A DNA stretch of 64,000 bases from Catellatospora paridis. GTDB taxonomy: Bacteria; Actinomycetota; Actinomycetes; Mycobacteriales; Micromonosporaceae. The notes beneath the pieces are model-generated. The model had not been told where the DNA came from, did no database searches, and saw nothing but the letters and a program-made list of their open reading frames with translations. Below are positions 60,602-64,000 of the stretch, one piece after another. The DNA lies in the NCBI RefSeq assembly GCF_009720365.1, contig NZ_ML769314.1, positions 363,264 through 427,263 of the forward strand, in the 5' to 3' direction. Made by a program: the position numbers and the translations under genes. Position 1 is the stretch's first letter; the number at the start of each line of letters is the position of its first letter.

Positions 60602-61933
60602 ATGGCCGCCCGTGCCTCATACCGTGACCTCGTCCGGATCACCGGACCCTGGTTCCTCGTCCTGGCCTTCCTCGCCCGCCTGCCCGCCGCCATGGGCCCG
60701 CTCGGCGTGATCACCCTTGTCGTCGCGGCCACTGGCAGCTACGGCACCGCAGGCCTGGCCGCCGCCGCGTACGGCATCGGCGCCGCGCTCGGCGGTCCCG
60801 TCGCCGGCACCCTCGCCGACCGGTTCGGCCAGCGCGCCGTCGGCATCGCCACGGCCGTCGTCGACGCCGCCGCCTACGCCGCCCTCGTCCTCGCCGTGAC
60901 CGGCGGCTTCCCGGCCGCGGTGCTGCCGCTCGCGGCGCTCGCCGGGTTCGCCATGCCGCAGGTCGGCCCGCTGGTCCGGGTGCGCTGGGCGGTGCTGCTC
61001 GGCGACCGCGGCCGGCAGCGGCAGCTGCCCACCGCGATGGCGTACGAAGGCGCCGTCGACGAGGCGTCGTTCCTGGCCGGTCCGGCGCTGGTCGGCATCC
61101 TGGCCCTGTCCGGCTGGGCCGGCGCGCCGCTGCTCGTGGCCTCCGCGCTGACCGTGCTGGCCGCGGTGCCGTTCGCGCTGCACCGCACCGTCCCGCCGGT
61201 GCTGCGCGCGCCCCGGGTCGCGCCGGCGAAGGCCGGTCCCGCCACCGGCCCGGCTGCGGCCGAGCGTGCCCGTGCCGGCGAGCGTGCCGGGGTCGCCGGG
61301 CGGATGCCGTTCACGCGGGTGGCGGTGCTGGTCGCGGCCATGTCCGTGATCGGTGTCGTGTTCGGGGCGACGCAGACCGGCGTGACCGCCTTCGCCGACT
61401 CGCTCGGCTCGCCCGGCTCAGCCGGTCTGATCTACGCCGTGCTCGGTGTCGGCAGCGCCCTCGCCGGGCTCGCCGTGGCCTGGCTGCCGGAGTCGCTCGG
61501 CCCGGTCAGCCGGTATGTCTGGTCGGCTGCCGCCCTGGTCGCGGGCACCGCCGCACTGCTTCTCGCGCACTCCACGCCGACCGCCCTGGCCGCCGTCGTC
61601 GTGCTCGGCGTCACCGCCGCGCCGTACCTGATCTCCGGCTACGCCCTGGCGGGACGGCTGTGCCCGCCCAACCGCGCGGGCATGGTGATGACCCTGCTGG
61701 CCAGCGGTGTGGTCGCGGGGGTCTCGATGGGCGCGGCGGTCGCGGGCCGGCTCGCCGACGCCTACGGCTACCGCGGCGCGTTCGCGGTGCCGCTGGTCGC
61801 CGCGTCGCTGGGCCTGCTGCTGGCCGCGCTGATCGGGCCGGGTCTGCGCCGGGCGGTGCGCGCCGCGGACCGCGCCGACGCCGCGATCGCCGCGCAGGCG
61901 GCGGCCCGACACCCCGCCCTCACCGCCGCCTGA
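60602..61933 (+). CDS. MFS transporter
   Basis: Predicted 443-aa major facilitator with about 12 membrane segments. Marks include 'LADRFGQRAVGIATAVVDAAA' (loop 2-3 motif A), 'GAVDEASFLAGPALVGILAL' and 'RLADAYGYRGAFAVPLVAASL'. The central cytoplasmic loop (about 195-240) is charged and carries 'ERARAGERAGVAGRMPF'. Export of a small molecule is the family expectation; no substrate is known. ATG 60602 begins the coding bias. It converges on the response-regulator gene with an 84-nt gap that holds only weak GC dyads. Confidence 0.88.
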   Translation: MAARASYRDLVRITGPWFLVLAFLARLPAAMGPLGVITLVVAATGSYGTAGLAAAAYGIGAALGGPVAGTLADRFGQRAVGIATAVVDAAAYAALVLAVTGGFPAAVLPLAALAGFAMPQVGPLVRVRWAVLLGDRGRQRQLPTAMAYEGAVDEASFLAGPALVGILALSGWAGAPLLVASALTVLAAVPFALHRTVPPVLRAPRVAPAKAGPATGPAAAERARAGERAGVAGRMPFTRVAVLVAAMSVIGVVFGATQTGVTAFADSLGSPGSAGLIYAVLGVGSALAGLAVAWLPESLGPVSRYVWSAAALVAGTAALLLAHSTPTALAAVVVLGVTAAPYLISGYALAGRLCPPNRAGMVMTLLASGVVAGVSMGAAVAGRLADAYGYRGAFAVPLVAASLGLLLAALIGPGLRRAVRAADRADAAIAAQAAARHPALTAA

Positions 61934-62017
61934 GGCGGCACACGCAGCCGCGCTGCTCCGGCTCGCCGGGCTGCCCTGATCGGGCTGCCAGCCTGGCTGT
62001 CCGCCTTCACGGCAGCG

Positions 62018-62623
62018 TCAGAGCCAGCCCTGGGCGCGGGCGGTCTGGACGGCTTCCATGCGGTTGCGGGTGCCGGTCTTGCCGATCGCGGCGGACAGGT
62101 AGTTGCGCACGGTGCTCTCGGACAGGTGTAGGCGGATGGCGAGGTCGGCGATGGTCGCGCCGTCGGCGGCGCTGGCCAGCACCTCGCGTTCGCGTTCGGT
62201 CAGCGGGTTGGGGCCGGCCGCCAGCGCGGCTGCCGCCAGCGCGGGGTCGATGACGGTCTGTCCGGCGAGCACCCGGCGGACCGCCTCGGCCAGGTCCTCG
62301 ACCGGGCCGTCCTTGACCAGGAAGCCACGCGCTCCGGCGTCCATGGCCCGGCGCAGGTAACCGGGGCGGCCGAAGGTGGTCAGGATCAGCACCTTGCACC
62401 CCGGGGCCGCGGTGCGCAGCAAGGCGGCGGCGTCCAGGCCGGACAGGCCGGGCATCTCGATGTCGAGCAGCGCCACGTCCGGCGACGCCGCCGCGGCGGC
62501 CGCGGCCACCTCGTCGCCCCGGCCCACCTGGGCGACCACCTCGATGTCGGGTTCCAGGCCGAGCAGCAGCGCCAGCGCGCCGCGCATCATGCCCTGGTCC
62601 TCGGCCAGCAGCACCCGGATCAC
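62018..62623 (-). CDS. NarL/LuxR-type response regulator
   Basis: Predicted 201-aa regulator. The receiver domain has Asp54 in 'VALLDIEMPGL', the early 'LLAEDQGMMRGAL' with its acidic pair Glu8-Asp9, and Lys in 'GFLVKDGPVED'. The LuxR domain 'LTEREREVLASAADGATIAD' to 'LSESTVRNYLSAAIGKTG' is complete. GTG 62623 overlaps the kinase stop by four bases, so the two are coupled. An adjacent ABC-2 permease, whose end is at the right edge, is the probable target, as in many DesR/LiaR-like systems; that is inference. Confidence 0.93.
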   Translation of the reverse strand: MIRVLLAEDQGMMRGALALLLGLEPDIEVVAQVGRGDEVAAAAAAASPDVALLDIEMPGLSGLDAAALLRTAAPGCKVLILTTFGRPGYLRRAMDAGARGFLVKDGPVEDLAEAVRRVLAGQTVIDPALAAAALAAGPNPLTEREREVLASAADGATIADLAIRLHLSESTVRNYLSAAIGKTGTRNRMEAVQTARAQGWL

Positions 62624-63669
62624 GCGGGGCCTCCGGCGGGGACGGTGGCGCGCAGCACGAAGCCGCCGCCGGACAGGTCCACGGTCGACAGCGTGCCACC
62701 GACCAGCGCCAGCCGCTCGGCCAGGCCGCGCAGGCCGTTGCCGGGCGAGGCGTCGGCGGGGATGCCGCGGCCGTCGTCGCGCACCTCCAACTGCCAGCGG
62801 TCGGTGCGGCTGAGCGCGATGACGCACGAACCGGCGCCGCTGTGCCGGATGACGTTGGTGGCGGCCTCGCGCACCGCCCAGGCGAAGGCGTCGTCGACGG
62901 CGGTCGGCAGCGGGTCGGCGGTGGTGCGCACGGTGGGCTCGATGCCCGCGTCGGCCAGCGCCGCCCCGGCGGTGGCCAGCTCGGCGGCGAAGGCGCGGGC
63001 GCGGTAGCCGGTCACCGCCTGGCGCACCTCGGCCAGCGCGGTGCGCCCGATCTGCTCGATCTCGGCGGCCTCCCGGGCGGCGGCGTCGGCGTCGCGCCCG
63101 GCGGTGCGGCGTACCACCTCGGCCTTGACGACGATCAGGGAGAGGCTGTGGCCGAGCAGGTCGTGCAGGTCGCGGGCGAAGCGCAACCGCTCGCTCTCCA
63201 CCGCGGCGCGGGCCAGTTCCTCCCGGGTCGCGCTCAACTCCCGGATGAGGCGCATCATGCGGCGGACGACCATGATCAGCGCACCGGCCATGATCGTGTT
63301 GAAGACCGACTCGGCGATCTCCCGGCCGGGCTCGCCGTGCAGCATGCCCAGTCCGACCTGCACCACGACCATGGCGGCCAGCCAGAGGTAGGCCACCGGC
63401 AGCGCGTAGAGCGCCACCCCGGCGGCGGCCAGGTACAGCACCAGTCCCAGCCAGCCGCCGGGCTGCCCGCCGTACGCCGCCGCGAGGGTCACCCCGATGA
63501 CGGTGACCAGGGCGAGCAGGCCCTGGTTGCGCAGGCTCGGCTGGTTCGTGGTGCTGAAGCCCTGCACCACGACGAACAGGTACAGCGTGATGAAGGCGGC
63601 CAGGCCGACTCCGGCTGCCAGGGGGGCGGCGACCTGCCCGACCAGTACCGCGTGGATCGCCGGGGCCAT
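62620..63669 (-). CDS. NarL-type sensor histidine kinase, N-terminus interrupted by artefact
   Basis: Readable part is 349 aa from ATG 63669. About five membrane segments (residues ~9-105) precede the phosphoacceptor helix 'ERLRFARDLHDLLGHSLSL' (His169 counted from that ATG) and an ATPase domain with 'REAATNVIRHSG' (N box) and 'DGRGIPADASPGNGLRGLAERL' (G box). The frame continues upstream without a stop to 63750 (SAASRGAKRRGQRRGALFAA), and a second fragment 'MSRFLDGLS' starts at 63908, just after the permease stop. The true gene probably ran 62620-63908, with the poly-G/poly-C tract (63748-63880) replacing a few real codons. It is coupled to the response-regulator gene. Confidence 0.85.
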   Translation of the reverse strand: MAPAIHAVLVGQVAAPLAAGVGLAAFITLYLFVVVQGFSTTNQPSLRNQGLLALVTVIGVTLAAAYGGQPGGWLGLVLYLAAAGVALYALPVAYLWLAAMVVVQVGLGMLHGEPGREIAESVFNTIMAGALIMVVRRMMRLIRELSATREELARAAVESERLRFARDLHDLLGHSLSLIVVKAEVVRRTAGRDADAAAREAAEIEQIGRTALAEVRQAVTGYRARAFAAELATAGAALADAGIEPTVRTTADPLPTAVDDAFAWAVREAATNVIRHSGAGSCVIALSRTDRWQLEVRDDGRGIPADASPGNGLRGLAERLALVGGTLSTVDLSGGGFVLRATVPAGGPA

Positions 63670-63747
63670 CGGCCACAGCCAGAGCGCGGCGAACAGCGCT
63701 CCGCGCCGCTGTCCGCGCCGCTTGGCCCCACGGGACGCGGCAGAGCC

Positions 63748-63880
63748 GGGGGGGGGGGGGGGGGGGGGGGCCCCCCCGCCCCGGCCCGGGGCCGAGGGGG
63801 GGCGCCCCCCCCCGGCGGGCGCGCTTCGCCCCCGGGGGCGGGGGCCGGGGGGGGGGGGTGGTCCTGGGCCCCCCCCCCCC
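63748..63880. other. Second poly-G/poly-C tract, probable assembly artefact
   Basis: 133 nt of G and C runs in blocks: G23, then C7, mixed GC, and a C run of over 10. The flanks are inverted complements (GAGCCGGG at 63743-63750 and CCCGGCTC at 63878-63885), as at 29782-29907. It splits a kinase gene between two in-frame parts, which indicates that the tract is not biological sequence. The true centre may be a GAGCCCGGGCTC-like palindrome. Confidence 0.8.
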
Positions 63881-63907
63881 GGCTCAGGCCGTCCAGGAAG
63901 CGGGACA

Positions 63908-64000
63908 TCACCGCAGTGCCGCCGAGCGCCGGTAGGCCCAGGCCGCGAGCCCGCCGAAGATCAGGGCCCAGGCGGCGAGGATGGCGACCCCGCCGACGGG
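63908..64000 (-). CDS. C-terminal end of an ABC-2 type permease (partial)
   Basis: The minus strand at the right edge reads '...ILAAWALIFGGLAAWAYRR' and ends 'SAALR' before TGA at 63910-63908. A final membrane segment followed by a 'YRR' basic tail is the usual end of an ABC-2 transporter permease. Its stop overlaps the kinase ATG (TGATG), which ties the permease to the two-component pair in one operon. Only 30 residues are visible, so the family call is provisional. Confidence 0.6.
   Translation of the reverse strand, partial: PVGGVAILAAWALIFGGLAAWAYRRSAALR

Noticed and set aside
61934-62017. Terminator between the convergent MFS and response-regulator genes
   Set aside because: Only short, weak GC dyads occur in the 84-nt gap; I see no stem strong enough to support a call.
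63489-63911. 140-codon minus-strand frame beginning MMSRFLDGLS and running through the second homopolymer tract
   Set aside because: Only the first nine residues fit a real gene (the kinase start); the remainder is a translated artefact and a wrong frame.

Overview
This is about 64 kb of very GC-rich actinobacterial chromosome. The gene content and third-position GC bias (glnA/glnE, archaeal-size AspRS with a T-box leader, actinobacterial ABC-2 permeases, GTG starts, LuxR-type two-component pairs, a GGGCACCTTCT-type intergenic repeat) suggest a Micromonosporaceae-like organism. That placement is inference. I see no rRNA, tRNA, CRISPR array, transposase or integrated prophage. Most of the window is ordinary core chromosome with small lineage-specific insertions.

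Layout. 0-9.8 kb: TetR regulator, small membrane proteins, a glutamine amidotransferase, GlnE, a PPP-type metallophosphatase, a NarL-type two-component pair and a secreted alpha/beta hydrolase. 9.9-16.3 kb: a penicillin-acylase-family hydrolase, a very large membrane/secreted protein (HExxH metallopeptidase-like, VWD and triple repeat), and divergently from it a stand-alone holin-like gene. 16.3-27.3 kb: glnA with a GlnR-type box, RDD protein, HTH regulator/MFS pair with a clear operator, DUF4191 protein, lipA, T-box leader and AspRS, LemA, M48 peptidase, lipB. 27.4-38.3 kb: MMPL exporter behind a perfect Rex-type palindrome, a low-quality poly-G/poly-C tract, two polytopic membrane proteins, a Fur/Zur-type box followed by a CooC-like ATPase, a small conserved protein and an LLM oxidoreductase, then a secreted PHB-depolymerase-type esterase. 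38.4-49 kb: TIGR01777 epimerase, a decayed M48 gene, an ABC exporter pair, sucB, lpdA, pepA, gcvT. 49-54.9 kb: ArsR regulator, YjbR protein, cobS and a cobU-cobT fusion, aldo/keto reductase. 55-64 kb: a large WG-repeat protein with a P/Q/G-rich disordered half, an ABC-2 export operon, an MFS protein, a second NarL-type two-component pair whose kinase start is destroyed by a second poly-G/poly-C tract, and a clipped permease end.

How the genes connect. Nitrogen: GlnE is expected to adenylylate the conserved Tyr406 of the GlnA encoded 11 kb away, and glnA carries a GlnR-like box. Lipoate: lipA and lipB make the cofactor used by the double-lipoyl E2 (sucB) that LpdA reoxidises; GcvT belongs to another lipoyl system. 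Cobalamin: CobU-CobT and CobS are the nucleotide-loop assembly enzymes, in overlapping genes.

Signals most worth a second look: the HEFHH/VWD protein and its divergent holin-like neighbour; the T-box before an archaeal-type AspRS; the Rex-like and Fur/Zur-like operators; a dyad repeat with two copies (18.4 and 23.9 kb); long unique stem-loops in most convergent gaps; and the two poly-G/poly-C tracts, which look like assembly artefacts and mean that contiguity there should not be trusted.
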